The notes below the pieces were generated by a model. The model saw only the letters and a list, made by a program, of their open reading frames with translations, was not told the DNA's origin and did no database searches. A DNA stretch of 64,000 nt from an uncultured Verrucomicrobia subdivision 3 bacterium (GTDB lineage: Bacteria; Verrucomicrobiota; Verrucomicrobiia; Limisphaerales; UBA11358), in the NCBI GenBank assembly GCA_903875465.1, contig CAIQWB010000149.1, positions 1-64,000 on the forward strand. The letters are read 5' to 3'. Of the stretch, positions 46,059 through 56,357 are shown in pieces (the stretch's first letter is position 1; the number at the start of each line of letters is the position of its first letter). The position numbers were made by a program, and so were the translations under genes.

Positions 46059-47072
46059 TTACTCCGCTTTGGGTTCTTCTTTCGGCGCCTCGAGGAGGCC
46101 CGGTTCAAAATTCATGCCGAGCGCCAGTCCCAGGGCCGTCAGCTTGTCTTTAATTTCATTGAGCGATTTCTTGCCGAAGTTACGATACTTCAGCATTTCC
46201 TGCTCACTTTTCATGGCCAGCTGGCCCACGGTGGTGATGTTGGCGTTGTTCAGGCAGTTGGCCGCCCGAACACTGAGTTCGATCTCATTCACGCTCATGT
46301 TCAGCAGCTTCTTCATCTTGGACTTTTCTTCGTCCTGCTTGTCCGCTGCTTCTTCAAATTCAATGGCGTTCTTGTCGTAACCGACAAATACGTCCAGGTG
46401 ATGGGACAGGATGGCGGAGGATTGCGTAAGCGCATCATCGGGAGAAATCCGGCCGTCGGTCCAGATTTCTAAAATCAAGCGGTCGTAATCCGTACGGTTA
46501 CCCACGCGGGCGGCTTCCACGGCATAACGAACCCGGGTGACCGGGGAAAACAGCGAGTCAATTGCCACGACGCCAATCGCCTGACCAGCCTTCTTGTTCT
46601 CGTCGTTCTGGCAGTAGCCACGGCCGACACGAACAGTCAGTTCCATCTCAAATTTCTTTTTCTTGTCAATCGTGCAAATATGCTGCTCCGGATTGACAAG
46701 CTCAACATTCTGGTTGGTCTGAATGTCGCCAGCGGTGACCGCACCTTCTTTGTTGACGGAAAGCAACAGCGTTTGTTCTTCGCGATTGTGAGCTTTGAAC
46801 TTAACTTTCTTAAGGTTCAAAACAATGTCCGTCATGTCTTCAACCACGCCTTCGATGGTGGCAAATTCGTGCATCGCACCGTCCACCTTCAAGGAGGTGA
46901 TGGCGGCACCTTCGAGCGAGGAAAGCAGCACGCGGCGGAGGGAATTGCCAACCGTATGGCCATAACCCGTTTCAAACGGATCGGCAATAAATTTGGCATA
47001 AGTGGCCGTCGCTGTTGCTTCTTCCTTCTGCAACCGCTTCGGCATTTCAAAACGTCCGAGTTTAACTGACAT
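46059..47072 (-). CDS. rpoA: DNA-directed RNA polymerase subunit alpha
   Basis: [27 protein letters not shown]-like NTD; [49 protein letters not shown]. Confidence 0.98.
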   Translation of the reverse strand: [337 protein letters not shown]

Positions 47073-47175
47073 GGTATCCTTTCAACAATTGTTAACTGGC
47101 GTCCACCGGCCTATTCCCCGGACGGACGGACACCCATATAATTGTTTGTTTCGCCAAAGCGAAACGGGTTATGGT

Positions 47176-47784
47176 TTAACGGGAATAAAATTCGACGACC
47201 GCCTGCTCATTGGCAATGGGCTGGATCTCATCACGCGTCGGAACGCGCATTACGGTGCCCTTGAAGTCTTCTTTGCTGAGCGACAACCAATCCGGCACGG
47301 CGCGACTGGTGGAGATTTCCAGATTCTTAGTGGCGAGCTGGCGTGAAACATTATTGTTTTTCACGTGGATCACGTCATTCACCTTCAAGGCAAAAGACGG
47401 AATGCCAACCTTGCGACCATTGACAGTCACGTGGCCGTGGCACACCAGCTGGCGGGCAGCGGCGCGGGTGGTGCCGAAACCAAGGTGGAAAACCACATTG
47501 TCCAGGCGCGTCTCAAGAATTTGCAGCATTTGTTCGCCCGTGACACCACGACGGCGGAGCGCCTTTTCGTAGACACCGCGGAACTGCTTTTCCATGAGGC
47601 CGTAGTAGTAACGCAGCTTTTGCTTCTCGATCAGGCCGAGGCCGTAATCGGTGTGCTTGCGGCGGGACTTGGGGCCATGCACGCCGGGACCGTAGTTGCG
47701 GCGTTCCAAATATTTGGAAGGACCGAAAATGGGGAGCCCAAAACGGCGGCTGATACGAACACGAGGACCTGTATAACGAGCCAT
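47176..47784 (-). CDS. rpsD: 30S ribosomal protein S4
   Basis: MARYTGPRVRISRRFG..., LRYYYGLMEKQFR, RLDNVVFHLGFGTTRAAARQLVCHGHVTVNG. Confidence 0.98.
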   Translation of the reverse strand: MARYTGPRVRISRRFGLPIFGPSKYLERRNYGPGVHGPKSRRKHTDYGLGLIEKQKLRYYYGLMEKQFRGVYEKALRRRGVTGEQMLQILETRLDNVVFHLGFGTTRAAARQLVCHGHVTVNGRKVGIPSFALKVNDVIHVKNNNVSRQLATKNLEISTSRAVPDWLSLSKEDFKGTVMRVPTRDEIQPIANEQAVVEFYSR

Positions 47785-47817
47785 AAATTAAATATGCAAA
47801 GTCAAACTTGAAATTGA

Positions 47818-48384
47818 TTAGACGCGGCGTTTCTTGCGCGGGCGGCAGCCATTATGCGGAACCGGGGTCACATCCTTGATGGCGCTGATTTCCAAACCGA
47901 TTGCCTGGAGGGCGCGGATCGCCGACTCACGGCCTGAACCAGGACCCTTGACCCGGATTTCCACTTCCTTCATCCCGTGGGCCATGGCCTGACGGGCGGC
48001 ATCTTGGGCCACTTGTTGCGCGGCGTAAGCCGTGCTCTTGCGGGATCCCTTGAATCCCACCCGGCCGGCGCTGGACCAGCCAATCAGATTGCCCTGCGCG
48101 TCCGTGATGGTCACCTGGGTATTATTGAAAGTAGCGAGAATATTAGCCACGCCAGAAACCACGTTCTTGGCATGCTTGGCCTTGATAATCTTCTTGGCAT
48201 TGGGATCTTCACCCAACAACTCGGCCGCCGTAGGCGCGGCAACCACCGGTACTTCCACGGGCTTGGTCGGATCAATGACTGCAGCGGCGGCGCCGGGAGC
48301 AGCCGGAGTGCCTTTGGCGGCAGCATCAGCCGCCGGTTTGGCTTCCTTCTTGGGAGCCGCTTTTTTCTTAATTTCTTCAGACAT
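47818..48384 (-). CDS. rpsK: 30S ribosomal protein S11 with about 65-aa Ala/Pro/Lys-rich N-terminal extension
   Basis: [44 protein letters not shown]...[13 protein letters not shown]. Confidence 0.97.
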   Translation of the reverse strand: MSEEIKKKAAPKKEAKPAADAAAKGTPAAPGAAAAVIDPTKPVEVPVVAAPTAAELLGEDPNAKKIIKAKHAKNVVSGVANILATFNNTQVTITDAQGNLIGWSSAGRVGFKGSRKSTAYAAQQVAQDAARQAMAHGMKEVEIRVKGPGSGRESAIRALQAIGLEISAIKDVTPVPHNGCRPRKKRRV

Positions 48385-48411
48385 AATACAAATTCAAAAT
48401 GATAAAACGCA

Positions 48412-48792
48412 TTATTTGGCAGCCGCGCGCTGCACCCCGACCGTGCGGCGGGGACCTTTGCGAGTGCGGGCGTTGGTCTGCGTGCGCTGACCACGAACCG
48501 GCAGACCGCGCATGTGGCGGATGCCGCGATAGCATTTGATACCTTGCAAACGCTTGAGATTCATGCCGATTTCGCGGCGCAGATCCCCTTCGATCACATA
48601 CTTGCCTTCCTGAATCGCATGCACGATCTGGGAGAGCTGCTGCTCGGTCAAATCCTTGGCGCGAACCGTGCGGTCGATATTGGCGCGCTCGAGAATCTCA
48701 ATCGCGTTGCTCGGACCGATGCCGTAAATGTAGCGGAGCGCGATATCGATGCGCTTGTTGGAAGGAACTTCCACACCTATGATGCGTGCCAT
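48412..48792 (-). CDS. rpsM: 30S ribosomal protein S13
   Basis: [26 protein letters not shown]...[24 protein letters not shown]. Confidence 0.98.
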   Translation of the reverse strand: MARIIGVEVPSNKRIDIALRYIYGIGPSNAIEILERANIDRTVRAKDLTEQQLSQIVHAIQEGKYVIEGDLRREIGMNLKRLQGIKCYRGIRHMRGLPVRGQRTQTNARTRKGPRRTVGVQRAAAK

Positions 48793-48795
48793 ATA

Positions 48796-48909
48796 TTAGC
48801 CTTGCCGTTGTTTGTGACGTTTGTTGGTGCAAATCACGCGAATGACGCCACGACGGCGTACCACTTTGCAGTGCTCACACATTTTTTTAACTGACGCGCG
48901 AACTTTCAT
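48796..48909 (-). CDS. rpmJ: 50S ribosomal protein L36 (37 aa, not in ORF track)
   Basis: Manual minus-strand translation [37 protein letters not shown]. Confidence 0.96.
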   Translation of the reverse strand: MKVRASVKKMCEHCKVVRRRGVIRVICTNKRHKQRQG

Positions 48910-49004
48910 TTTCTAAAATATTGTAAATTGCTCTAAATTTTCACCGAACCACTACCTGCTACCGTCCCACACCCTGCCCAGCTAAACCGGCGGTCCAGGA
49001 CGTG

Positions 49005-49220
49005 CTAAATCTGTGGCAAAATCCGCCCCACCGATAAATCATAAGGCGTCAATTGCAACTGTACCGTGTCCCCGGCCTTATAAGCTGGGGCGTCTCGGCG
49101 AGCCCGCCCGGTAACGAACGCCGTCAACCGGTGTCCATTCTTTAACTCGGCGTGCCAGGTGCCGTTCGGCAGCACTGCCACCACCACCGCCGCTACGCGA
49201 AAGACCGATTCTCCGGCCAT
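49005..49220 (-). CDS. infA: Translation initiation factor IF-1 (divergent)
   Basis: VAVLPNGTWHAELKNGHRLTAFVTGRAR...GDTVQLQLTPYDLSVGRI. Confidence 0.88.
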   Translation of the reverse strand: MAGESVFRVAAVVVAVLPNGTWHAELKNGHRLTAFVTGRARRDAPAYKAGDTVQLQLTPYDLSVGRILPQI

Positions 49221-49963
49221 GTTAAAATCTCCGGCCCTTTGTCGGTAATTAATACCGTATGTTCAAAATGGGCAGATAGTGAACCATCTTGTGTCACCAC
49301 TGTCCAGCCGTCTTTCAATATTTTTACGTTGGCTGAACCCGCGTTAACCATCGGTTCGATCGCCAAGGTCATCCCCGACCGCAACTTCTGGTTGCTATTT
49401 CGGTCGACGAAATTAGGGATTTGAGGTTCTTCATGCATCGTTCGACCGACGCCATGGCCCACAAATTCCCGTACTACACTAAAATTGTTGCTCTCAACGT
49501 ACTGCTGCACAGCGCGCGATATATCGGAAACCCGATTGCCCGGCAAGGCGGCAGCAATTCCCTCATACAGGGCTTTTTCCGTTACATCCATCAACCGCTG
49601 GGCGGCCACGCTGCATCCGCCAACGGCCACCGTTTTGGCTGTGTCACCAATAAAACCACGATAAGACACGCCTACGTCCAAACTCACAATATCACCAAAT
49701 GTTACCTGGCGTTCGCTACCCATGCCGTGAACAACTTCGTCATTGACCGAAATGCACGTATGGCATGGAAACTTGCGATAACCTAAAAAGGCGCTCTTCG
49801 CCCCGTGGGCGCGGATTACTTCCGCTGCCAGATTATCAATTTGCCGGGTGGTTACGCCTGGCTTGATAAAGGCTGCCACCTCATTCAACACTTTGGCAGC
49901 TAATGCGCACGCCGGGCGCATTGATTCCAAATCTAACTCCGTTTTGAGGACAATCTTGCCCAC
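49193..49963 (-). CDS. map: Methionine aminopeptidase type I
   Basis: FPCHTCISVNDEVVHGMGS, GDIVSLDVGVSYRGFIGDTAKT, GHGVGRTMHEEPQIPNF. Confidence 0.97.
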   Translation of the reverse strand: MGKIVLKTELDLESMRPACALAAKVLNEVAAFIKPGVTTRQIDNLAAEVIRAHGAKSAFLGYRKFPCHTCISVNDEVVHGMGSERQVTFGDIVSLDVGVSYRGFIGDTAKTVAVGGCSVAAQRLMDVTEKALYEGIAAALPGNRVSDISRAVQQYVESNNFSVVREFVGHGVGRTMHEEPQIPNFVDRNSNQKLRSGMTLAIEPMVNAGSANVKILKDGWTVVTQDGSLSAHFEHTVLITDKGPEILTWPENRSFA

Positions 49964-49972
49964 AGTCCAGAG

Positions 49973-51358
49973 TTAGAAGCGTCCCCGGACGCGGCCTTTC
50001 TTGAGAAACCCATCATAATGACGCATCATTAAGTGAGATTCCATCTGCCGCATCGTGTCCAAGAGCACACCCACCGCGATCAAAATACTCGTACCGCCGA
50101 AGAAGGTGGCTACGTCATAAGGAATCCCGAGTTCCTTAAATAGAATAATCGGAATCGTGGCGATTACCGTCAGGAACAAAGCACCGGCAAACGTGATGCG
50201 GGTCATCGCCTTGTGTAGGTAATCACTCGTCCCCTGGCCGGGACGAACCCCCGGGATATAACCGCCATTCTTCTTCAAATCATCAGCAATCTGCAATTCA
50301 TTGAACTGCGTGGCCACCCAGAAGTACGAGAAGAACAGGATCATCAAGGCGTACAAGGACAAGTAAAGGAACGCACCTTCATTAAGTGACCGGGCAATAT
50401 CCCCGAAGAACGCGATGTTAAAGCGCTGATCGAGAATCAAGAAAATCTTCTGCGGGAACATCAAAATCGACTGGGCAAAAATGATCGGCATCACCCCGGC
50501 ATAATTAACCTTGAGCGGCATGAACGAAGTCCCACCGGCATACATCTTCCGACCAACCGCCCGCTGGGCGTACTGTACCGGAATCTTACGTTGGGCCTGG
50601 GTGATCGCGATGACACCGGCAATCACAACCGCTAATAAAATCACAAGCAACAAACCCGTTCCCGCCAAATGATAGTTCGCTTCAATGCCGCCGGCTGGGA
50701 AAAACATATCGTGTAAACCGGTAAACATTTTCGGCAAACGAGCCACAATGCCCACCGTAATGATCAGGGATACACCATTCCCAATGCCACGTTCAGTGAT
50801 TTGTTCACCCAACCACATTAACAACATGGAACCCGTCGTCATCAACAAGACGGTTTGAATCCGGAACCACCAGATGTGGTCATCGCTAAACAACACCAAA
50901 CGGCCAATACCCTGGCCGAAAATCTTGTCCGGACTTTCAAAACCAATGGCAAATACAAAACCCTGAATCAAACAGAGCAGCACCGTCAAATAGCGGCTGT
51001 ATTGAATGATCTTGGTACGGCCGCCCTCTTCCCGAGCCAGCTTGCTCAATTTTGGCCACACCGCCGTCAATAATTGAATAATGATTGTGGCACTGATATA
51101 GGGCATGATGCCCAGCGTACCAATCGCACCATGCTCCAAGGCACCGCCCGCAAACAAATTGTACATGCCCAACAAACCGCCGCCCGCATGGGACTGGCTG
51201 TTGTAATAGGCCGACAGTGTGTTACCAGACAGCCCGGGAATTCGAATGAACGAAATCAACCGGCAGACGAACAAGACGCCAAAAGTGAACAGAATCCGGG
51301 ATTTAAGCTCCGGAATTTTGAAGCAATTGACGAAAGTATTGGCAATGGAGCGAAACAT
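49973..51358 (-). CDS. secY: Preprotein translocase subunit SecY
   Basis: LMWLGEQITERGIGNGVSLII, RKIPVQYAQRAVG; about 10 TM. Confidence 0.98.
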   Translation of the reverse strand: MFRSIANTFVNCFKIPELKSRILFTFGVLFVCRLISFIRIPGLSGNTLSAYYNSQSHAGGGLLGMYNLFAGGALEHGAIGTLGIMPYISATIIIQLLTAVWPKLSKLAREEGGRTKIIQYSRYLTVLLCLIQGFVFAIGFESPDKIFGQGIGRLVLFSDDHIWWFRIQTVLLMTTGSMLLMWLGEQITERGIGNGVSLIITVGIVARLPKMFTGLHDMFFPAGGIEANYHLAGTGLLLVILLAVVIAGVIAITQAQRKIPVQYAQRAVGRKMYAGGTSFMPLKVNYAGVMPIIFAQSILMFPQKIFLILDQRFNIAFFGDIARSLNEGAFLYLSLYALMILFFSYFWVATQFNELQIADDLKKNGGYIPGVRPGQGTSDYLHKAMTRITFAGALFLTVIATIPIILFKELGIPYDVATFFGGTSILIAVGVLLDTMRQMESHLMMRHYDGFLKKGRVRGRF

Positions 51359-51370
51359 GAATCAATCCAC

Positions 51371-51844
51371 TTAGGGCTTGGCTGCGACTGCAGGCTTGGC
51401 AACCACCACTTCGCAGGTGCCGCCCAAAGCTTCGATTTTGGTTTTGGCGGATGCGCTAAAGGAATTCGCCACCACGGTCAGCTTTTTGGTCAGCGTGCCC
51501 GTGCCCAGAATCTTAAGACCGGCCGATTTGCCATTGGCCAGGCCAATCGCACGGCAGGCGGCCTCATCCACGCGAGCGCCATTGTCGAAAACTTCCAAAC
51601 CGCCGACATTCACGGGGCTGTAACGCACGGTGAACCGGGCATTATTAAAACCGCGCTTCGGGATGCGGCGAATGAGCGGCATCTGACCGCCTTCGAAACC
51701 GATACGAATCGAGCTGCCGGAGCGGGCGGTTTGGCCTTTGCCACCGCGACCAGAAGTCTTACCGTGACCACTGGATTCGCCCTGGCCGAGGCGTTTGGTG
51801 CGATGCTTGGCACCCGGACGAGGTTGTAAATTGTGCAGACGCAT
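51371..51844 (-). CDS. rplO: 50S ribosomal protein L15
   Basis: MRLHNLQPRPGAKHRTKRLGQGESSGHGKTSGRGGKGQTARSG. Confidence 0.97.
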   Translation of the reverse strand: MRLHNLQPRPGAKHRTKRLGQGESSGHGKTSGRGGKGQTARSGSSIRIGFEGGQMPLIRRIPKRGFNNARFTVRYSPVNVGGLEVFDNGARVDEAACRAIGLANGKSAGLKILGTGTLTKKLTVVANSFSASAKTKIEALGGTCEVVVAKPAVAAKP

Positions 51845-51849
51845 AAAAA

Positions 51850-52491
51850 TCAGGCCGTAGCGGGTGCGGCAACCGCCGACCCAGGAACCACGGGAACTTC
51901 AGTGGGTTTAACTTTGTGAATGGTCATGCCACGGCCCTTGTAAATTTCTTCACGGAGGCGGAGGCTCAAAAGGGCGTTCAATGTGGCTTTCACAACGTTG
52001 GCCGCATTGCTGGAACCAAGGGACTTGGTCAGAATATCTTTGACCCCGGCGGATTCCAATACGGCACGCACGGTTTTTCCAGCGATCAAGCCGGTACCGG
52101 GCGAGGCCGGACGGAGCAAAATCTTGGCCCCACCATAAGTGGAATACACTTCATGGGGAATGGTGGCATCTTTCAAGGACACCGGGACCATCTGGTTGCG
52201 GGCAAGTTCGCCACCACGGCGAATGGCATCCGCTACTTCGCTGGCTTTGCCCAAGGCATAACCCACGCGGCCGCGCTTGTCGCCAATGACCACCAAGGCG
52301 CTGAAATTAAACCGGCGGCCACCTTTGACCACCTTGGAGGAGCGGTTGATGAAAACCACTTTCTCCATCAATTCTTCGCCGCCACCGCCGCCGAAACCAC
52401 CATCGGAATCGCCGGGTTTGCCACGACGGCCACCGCGTCCGCGAGGACCGCGCTGGTCATCGCCACCAGGTTTTTTTACAATATCAGCCAC
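51850..52491 (-). CDS. rpsE: 30S ribosomal protein S5 with Gly-rich N-terminal extension
   Basis: EKVVFINRSSKVVKGGRRFNFSALVVIGDKRGRVGYALGKA. Confidence 0.98.
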   Translation of the reverse strand: MADIVKKPGGDDQRGPRGRGGRRGKPGDSDGGFGGGGGEELMEKVVFINRSSKVVKGGRRFNFSALVVIGDKRGRVGYALGKASEVADAIRRGGELARNQMVPVSLKDATIPHEVYSTYGGAKILLRPASPGTGLIAGKTVRAVLESAGVKDILTKSLGSSNAANVVKATLNALLSLRLREEIYKGRGMTIHKVKPTEVPVVPGSAVAAPATA

Positions 52492-52511
52492 AGTATTCTT
52501 CTTGGTTCAGG

Positions 52512-52877
52512 TTAAAATTGCAGGCCAGCTTCCCGGGCCGCTTCGGCCAGAGCTTTGATTTTGCCATGATAGCGGGTGCCACCGCGGTCGAACACGACCT
52601 GCTTGATACCCTTTTCAATGGCAGTTTTGGCAGCGAGCGCGCCGATCACTTTCGCACTGGCCACATTGGCAGCCAGGGTGTCACGATCAGGAGTGCTCTT
52701 GGCCAGGGTCGAAGCCGAGGCCAGCGTCTTGCCGGCATCGTCATCGATAAACTGGACGTGAATATTTTTGTTGGCAAAGCACACGGCCATGCGGGGGCGC
52801 ACGATCGAACCGCGGACTTTTTTACGGATGCGCCAGCGGCGCAACTGCGCCAAACGTTCTTTTTTATCAGTTCTCAT
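52512..52877 (-). CDS. rplR: 50S ribosomal protein L18
   Basis: RMAVCFANKNIHVQFIDDDAGKTLASAST; VVFDRGGTRYHGKIKALAEAAREAGL. Confidence 0.97.
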   Translation of the reverse strand: MRTDKKERLAQLRRWRIRKKVRGSIVRPRMAVCFANKNIHVQFIDDDAGKTLASASTLAKSTPDRDTLAANVASAKVIGALAAKTAIEKGIKQVVFDRGGTRYHGKIKALAEAAREAGLQF

Positions 52878-52915
52878 TGGTTTTGGCCACGGATTTTGCC
52901 GGGGCTTAAAATTTA

Positions 52916-53452
52916 TTATTGGACCGTCTTGCCTTCCTTGCGCACCACGTGCTCACCGGCATAGCGAACACCCTTGCCCTTGTAGGGTTCCGGGGGATAA
53001 TAACCACGGATTTCGGAAGCCACCTGGCCAACCACCCGTTTGTCCGGGCCTTCAATGGTAAGCTTGGTATTTTCTTCGACCGTTACCTTGATCTGATCCG
53101 GAATGGCATAATTCAGCGGATGTGAATAGCCTAGGGAAAGATTGACAACTTTGCCCACCACGGCGGCTTTGAAACCGACACCCTGAATTTCCAGTTTTTT
53201 GACAAAACCATCGGTCACACCTTTGACCATGTTGTTGACCAAGGCGCGGCTGAGTCCGTGCAGAGCTTTTGCTTGCGCGTCTTCACCATCGCGAGTCACC
53301 AAAATCTTGCCGTCCTCGACCTTGAGGCTCGTGCGTTTCGGCAGTTCCCAGTCGAGTTTGCCTTTCGGGCCTTCGACAAGAACTTTCTGCCCCTTCACCT
53401 CGATCTTAACCTTCGGGGGAATGGCAATCGGTTGTTTTCCAATACGCGACAT
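52916..53452 (-). CDS. rplF: 50S ribosomal protein L6
   Basis: MSRIGKQPIAIPPKVKIEVKGQKVLVEGPKGKL; PEPYKGKGVRYAGE. Confidence 0.98.
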   Translation of the reverse strand: MSRIGKQPIAIPPKVKIEVKGQKVLVEGPKGKLDWELPKRTSLKVEDGKILVTRDGEDAQAKALHGLSRALVNNMVKGVTDGFVKKLEIQGVGFKAAVVGKVVNLSLGYSHPLNYAIPDQIKVTVEENTKLTIEGPDKRVVGQVASEIRGYYPPEPYKGKGVRYAGEHVVRKEGKTVQ

Positions 53453-53459
53453 AAAATTA

Positions 53460-53846
53460 TTACCAAATATAGCAGAGCAGTTCTCCGCCCAGGTTTTTCT
53501 TCTTGGCTTGCGTCCCGGTCATGATGCCTTCCGAGGTTGAGAGAATGGAGACACCCATTCCGCCCAGCACCCGGGGAATTTCCGTGGAACCCACGTATTT
53601 ACGCAAACCGGGCTTGCTAATCCGCTTCAAGCCTTCAATCACAGCCTTTTTGTCCTGATACTTGAGCTGAATTTTCAGCTTCTTGATCGCTTTGCCTTCG
53701 ACGGACACTTCGGAGACATAACCTTCGCTCTTCAAGATCTGGGCCACGCCCTCTTTGATGCGCGAGTGCGGCAGCTCCACCGCTGGCAGCAATGCACGGC
53801 TGGCATTGCGAATGCGGGTCAATAAATCGGAAATCGGATCGCTCAT
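53460..53846 (-). CDS. rpsH: 30S ribosomal protein S8
   Basis: MSDPISDLLTRIRNASRA; STSEGIMTGTQAKKKNLGGELLCYIW. Confidence 0.98.
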   Translation of the reverse strand: MSDPISDLLTRIRNASRALLPAVELPHSRIKEGVAQILKSEGYVSEVSVEGKAIKKLKIQLKYQDKKAVIEGLKRISKPGLRKYVGSTEIPRVLGGMGVSILSTSEGIMTGTQAKKKNLGGELLCYIW

Positions 53847-53851
53847 AAAAA

Positions 53852-54121
53852 TTACCAGCTGGCTTTGGTTACTCCGGGAATCAAACCATTCAGGGCGCCT
53901 TCACGGAATGTCATCCGCGAGCAGCCAAATTTGCGCAGATAACCACGACGGCGGCCACTGAACGAGCAGCGATTCACCACCCGGGTGGGGCTGGCGTTCC
54001 GCGGCAGTTTGGCAAGGCCGGCGTAATCGCGTTTCGCCTTCAATTCAGCGCGGATGGCGGCGTACTTTTTTACCGTCTCCGACTTGCGCTTGTTGCGCTC
54101 CAACCATGATTTCTTGGCCAT
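53852..54121 (-). CDS. rpsN: 30S ribosomal protein S14 (zinc-independent type)
   Basis: [28 protein letters not shown]...[40 protein letters not shown]. Confidence 0.97.
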   Translation of the reverse strand: MAKKSWLERNKRKSETVKKYAAIRAELKAKRDYAGLAKLPRNASPTRVVNRCSFSGRRRGYLRKFGCSRMTFREGALNGLIPGVTKASW

Positions 54122-54127
54122 AAAAAT

Positions 54128-54670
54128 TTATTTTTCCGCAAACGGAAAGCCCATCAATTTCAACAAATCCAACGCCAGGGCATCTTTGCCCGCGGTGGTT
54201 ACCACAGTGATATCCATCCCCTGCTGGCGCTTGATCTTTTCAAGCTCGATTTCGGGGAAAATCGTTTGATCTGACACACCGAAGGTGTAATTGCCACGAC
54301 CGTCAAATTTCCGGGGCGAAAGCCCGCGAAAATCGCGAATCCGGGGCAGGGCCGCGGCGACCAGACGATCAAAAAATTCGTACATTTCCTCGCGGCGCAA
54401 GGTGACGCGGCAACCAATCACCTGGCCTTCGCGCAATTTGAAGTTGGCGATGCTATGACGGGACTTGCTGGTGGCCGGCTTGCGGCCGGTAATCAAGGTC
54501 AAATCTTTGGCGGCGTCTTCAATGGCACCCTTTTCGAGGGAAGCACTGACACCCATGTTCACCACGATCTTAACAAACTTCGGGATCTGGTGGACATTTT
54601 GAAAGTTGTGCTTGGCCTGGAGGGCGGGCACCACTTCATTTACGTATTTTTCGTACAGTCGGGCTTTCAT
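54128..54670 (-). CDS. rplE: 50S ribosomal protein L5
   Basis: PKFVKIVVNMGVSASLEKG; IRDFRGLSPRKFDGRGNYTFGVSDQTIFPEI. Confidence 0.98.
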   Translation of the reverse strand: MKARLYEKYVNEVVPALQAKHNFQNVHQIPKFVKIVVNMGVSASLEKGAIEDAAKDLTLITGRKPATSKSRHSIANFKLREGQVIGCRVTLRREEMYEFFDRLVAAALPRIRDFRGLSPRKFDGRGNYTFGVSDQTIFPEIELEKIKRQQGMDITVVTTAGKDALALDLLKLMGFPFAEK

Positions 54671-54711
54671 TTTTTGGCATCACGGATTTGGCCGTGACAG
54701 GTCTTTAAATA

Positions 54712-54987
54712 TTAGGTTGTGGCCGGGGCCGTGGCGTGTTTGGCAGCGCGCGCGTCGAAATTCGTCGCGGCCATCACATTGGATATGTGAATGGAACCCT
54801 CACGCTCCACAATGGCTCCCTGCGGATGCTGCTGGCTCTTGCGCGTATGGCGCTTGATCATTTGCACGCCCTCAACGAGCACGCGTTCTTTGCCTGCGAG
54901 AATGGTGATGATCTTGCCGCGCTTGCCTTTTTCTTTGCCCGCGAGGACGACCACTTCGTCACCTTTTTTTACATGAAACTTTGACAT
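54712..54987 (-). CDS. rplX: 50S ribosomal protein L24
   Basis: FHVKKGDEVVVLAGKEKGKRGKIITIL. Confidence 0.96.
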   Translation of the reverse strand: MSKFHVKKGDEVVVLAGKEKGKRGKIITILAGKERVLVEGVQMIKRHTRKSQQHPQGAIVEREGSIHISNVMAATNFDARAAKHATAPATT

Positions 54988-54991
54988 AACT

Positions 54992-55357
54992 TCAAATCAC
55001 TTCCGGAGCCAGCGAGATAATCTTCATGAACTTCTTTTCACGCAATTCGCGCGCCACGGGGCCAAAAATACGGGTGCCCTTGGGGTTCAATTCCTTATCG
55101 ATGATGACACAGGCATTGCGGTCAAACCGCAAATAGGAGCCATCATTACGGGGAATAATCTGGCGGGTGCGCACCACCACGGCGTCATGCACCTCACCTT
55201 TTTTCACGGAACCGTCCGGCGCGGCATCTTTGATATGAACTTTGATCACATCACCGATCCCGGCATAACGTTGGTTGCGACCCAGCACGCCAATCGCCCA
55301 GGCGATTTTGGCACCCGTGTTGTCGGCAACATCCAGACTGGAACGAATTTGCAACAT
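54992..55357 (-). CDS. rplN: 50S ribosomal protein L14
   Basis: [20 protein letters not shown]...[27 protein letters not shown]. Confidence 0.98.
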   Translation of the reverse strand: MLQIRSSLDVADNTGAKIAWAIGVLGRNQRYAGIGDVIKVHIKDAAPDGSVKKGEVHDAVVVRTRQIIPRNDGSYLRFDRNACVIIDKELNPKGTRIFGPVARELREKKFMKIISLAPEVI

Positions 55358-55366
55358 AAGAAAAAA

Positions 55367-55687
55367 TTAGGCGGCGGCTGAGGTTTCCTGCACGGCGCGC
55401 TCCACCACTTCCACCAGGCGCCAGCATTTCAATTTCGACAGCGGCCGGGTTTCCTCGATCCGCACCGTGTCGCCAACTTTGGCTTCGTTCTTCTCGTCGT
55501 GGGCGTAGAATTTCTTGTACGCGGTGACGATCTTTTTAAATTGGGGATGCGGAAAACGCCGCTCCACCCGCACCACGATGGTTTTGGCCATCTTGTTGCT
55601 AACGACTTCGCCCACGCGTTCCTTGCGGTTGCCGCGGGCGGCTGCCGCCGTCGCGACGGCTACCGGTTGTGTGACAGTTTCAGACAT
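55367..55687 (-). CDS. rpsQ: 30S ribosomal protein S17 with N-terminal extension
   Basis: [57 protein letters not shown]. Confidence 0.97.
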   Translation of the reverse strand: MSETVTQPVAVATAAAARGNRKERVGEVVSNKMAKTIVVRVERRFPHPQFKKIVTAYKKFYAHDEKNEAKVGDTVRIEETRPLSKLKCWRLVEVVERAVQETSAAA

Positions 55688-55695
55688 ACAAAAAA

Positions 55696-55899
55696 TTAGG
55701 CGGCTTTGACTTGGTTGCGCACTTGGGAAATGCGGGTCTCGAGACGCGCAATATCTTTGCGCAGGGTCCGCAAACGGGCGGGCTTTTCCAGTTGTGCACT
55801 GGCCTGTTGCAAACGCAGGTTGAACATTTCGTGGCGCAGGTCACGGCTTTTGGCCGCGAGTTCGACCAGCGTCAAATCTTTGGATTCAGCAAATTTCAT
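55696..55899 (-). CDS. rpmC: 50S ribosomal protein L29
   Basis: [48 protein letters not shown]. Confidence 0.95.
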   Translation of the reverse strand: MKFAESKDLTLVELAAKSRDLRHEMFNLRLQQASAQLEKPARLRTLRKDIARLETRISQVRNQVKAA

Positions 55900-55910
55900 A
55901 AACGATCGGT

Positions 55911-56333
55911 TTAGCTGATGTGTTGGTGCCGCGCGATGAATTTCGTCTTAATCGGCAGCTTGGTCGCGGCCAGCCGCATGGATTCCCGGGCAACCGCCTC
56001 GGTCACACCATCCACTTCAAACAGGACATTCGCCGGGCGAATCACGGCCACCCAGGATTCGAGGGGTCCCTTGCCCTTGCCCATTCGCGTTTCCAACGGC
56101 TTCTTCGTGAAGGACTTCTGGGGGAAGATCCGGATCCACATCTTACCGTGGCGCTTCATGTTACGGGCAATCGCCACACGGGCGGCCTCAATTTGCTTGG
56201 TGTCCAGCCAGCAACGCTCCAAGGACATCAAACCATACTCCCCGAACGCCACCGTCTGGCCGCGATACGCGAGCCCGGTACGGCTGCCCCGGTGCATTTT
56301 CCGAAACTTTACTCTGGCTGGTTGCATTGACAT
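55911..56333 (-). CDS. rplP: 50S ribosomal protein L16
   Basis: MSMQPARVKFRKMHRGSRTGLAYRGQTVAFGEYGLMSLE. Confidence 0.98.
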   Translation of the reverse strand: MSMQPARVKFRKMHRGSRTGLAYRGQTVAFGEYGLMSLERCWLDTKQIEAARVAIARNMKRHGKMWIRIFPQKSFTKKPLETRMGKGKGPLESWVAVIRPANVLFEVDGVTEAVARESMRLAATKLPIKTKFIARHQHIS

Positions 56334-56357
56334 AACAAAAATCTCTGCTCTGCTAAA

